DNA from: NIOZ-UU13 sp049287505
GTDB lineage: Bacteria; Planctomycetota; Phycisphaerae; Sedimentisphaerales; Anaerobacaceae
Assembly: GCA_049287505.1 (NCBI GenBank)
Contig: JBAQFY010000185.1
Span: 1-6,443, forward strand
Direction of reading: 5' to 3'
Length of the DNA stretch: 6,443 bases
A program made the translations under genes and the position numbers. The notes beneath the pieces were generated by a model. It ran no database searches. It had not been told where the DNA came from and was given only the letters and a program-made list of their open reading frames with translations. This document shows, in pieces, positions 5,866 through 6,443 of this stretch; the stretch's first letter is position 1, and each line of letters begins with the position of its first letter.

Positions 5866-5949
5866 ATTCTAAGCTTTTCGGATGGAAAACGGCTAAGAGC
5901 AAATGTTTATTAACTACGATTGATAACATAATAAGCCCGAGATATTAAT

Positions 5950-6443
5950 ATGCCCCCTAAAGTTAGTGTTTGCATACCTACATATAACCGAATAGATTAT
6001 CTTAAAGAAGCACTCGAGAGTGTATTTGCTCAAACATACAAAGACTATGAGGTTGTCATAGTCGATGACGGCTCAACCGACGGCACGGAAGATATGCTTA
6101 AAGATGTCGGCTGCGATGTCAGATATTATTGGGCCGAGCATATAGGACAGGCCGCAGCGAGAAATAAGCTGATAGAGCTTGCCTGTGGAGAGTATATCAC
6201 CTTCCTGGATTCTGATGATTTATTATTTCCGGATGCGGTCGAGAAACTTATGGAGGTAATGGATTCTTATGACCATGATGTGTTTGCGTATGGTTCTTAT
6301 ATCGGTGTGGACGAACACGGCAGCACCCTCCGTACCAGACAACCCAAACTGCCTTCCGGTAACATTGTAACAGAGCTGTTTGAATTTATTTATGTTAAAT
6401 CCTGTGGGACGATGTGTGCCAAAAGAATTTATGAACGACAGGG
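5950..6443 (+). CDS. Family 2 glycosyltransferase, N-terminal part (3'-truncated by window)
   Basis: Reading from ATG 5950 the frame stays open for 164 codons to the window edge. It starts with PKVSVCIPTYNR (3-14), followed by SVFAQTYKDYEVVIVDDGSTDGT (24-46 region), the classic GT2 nucleotide-binding core with Asp39 and Asp40. GQAAARN (66-72) and FLDSDD (85-90) follow; Asp87 and Asp89 form the DxD metal site. It therefore contains most of an active GT-A domain and would transfer a sugar from an activated donor to a surface glycan or lipid carrier. Specificity cannot be read. Only a weak GAG (5939-5941) precedes the start at eight bases. It is divergent from the methyltransferase pair across a 225-base gap and reads outward into the next part of the locus. 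Its C-terminus and any membrane segments lie outside the window. Confidence 0.92.
   Translation, partial: MPPKVSVCIPTYNRIDYLKEALESVFAQTYKDYEVVIVDDGSTDGTEDMLKDVGCDVRYYWAEHIGQAAARNKLIELACGEYITFLDSDDLLFPDAVEKLMEVMDSYDHDVFAYGSYIGVDEHGSTLRTRQPKLPSGNIVTELFEFIYVKSCGTMCAKRIYERQ

Overview
This window is a slice of a surface-polysaccharide (O-antigen or exopolysaccharide) locus on a bacterial chromosome. It holds a complete set of dTDP-L-rhamnose synthesis genes in the order rmlA-rmlC-rmlD-rmlB (rmlA lacks its first few codons), two family-2 glycosyltransferases (the second cut by the window end) and two class I SAM-dependent methyltransferases. I see no tRNA, rRNA, CRISPR array, transposase or phage gene. 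No gene-free stretch exceeds 300 bases.

Organism: the protein families are too widespread to fix a phylum. Base composition is moderate and uneven. The gap 3155-3330 carries degenerate GAAATAC/GAAGCAC-type heptamers followed by AT-rich inverted repeats. From memory, this resembles dispersed intergenic repeats in metagenome-derived genomes of Planctomycetota (Phycisphaerae) and Omnitrophota. I regard a Planctomycetota-like bacterium as a reasonable but weak guess.

Layout. 1-3154 (+): rmlA, rmlC, rmlD and rmlB are packed as one operon. rmlC/rmlD overlap by 1 base (TGATG) and rmlD/rmlB by 4 bases (ATGA). rmlA and rmlC are separated by 33 bases, bridged by a 12-codon mini-frame. 3155-3330: composite repeat with a hairpin, a 14-base tandem duplication and a long imperfect inverted repeat. 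3331-4143 (+): a family-2 glycosyltransferase whose ATG lies right after the repeat. 4144-4211: a 68-base convergent gap with no convincing terminator. 4212-5724 (-): two methyltransferases, 43 bases apart, probably one transcript from right to left. The left gene and the 3' part of the right one are clearly AT-richer than the rml block. 5725-5949: a 225-base divergent intergenic region with one candidate promoter facing each way and an imperfect palindrome over the leftward -35. 5950-end (+): the second glycosyltransferase, open at the right edge.

How it fits together: RmlA, RmlB, RmlC and RmlD turn glucose-1-phosphate into dTDP-L-rhamnose. The glycosyltransferases plausibly add rhamnose or other sugars to a growing glycan, and the methyltransferases may O-methylate sugar residues or cap the chain. 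The acceptor, donor and methylation targets cannot be read from the sequence. I found no clear sign of an undescribed system. The most unusual items are the composite repeat, the rmlA-rmlC mini-frame, the Asp-to-His change in RmlA and the AT-rich methyltransferase segment.
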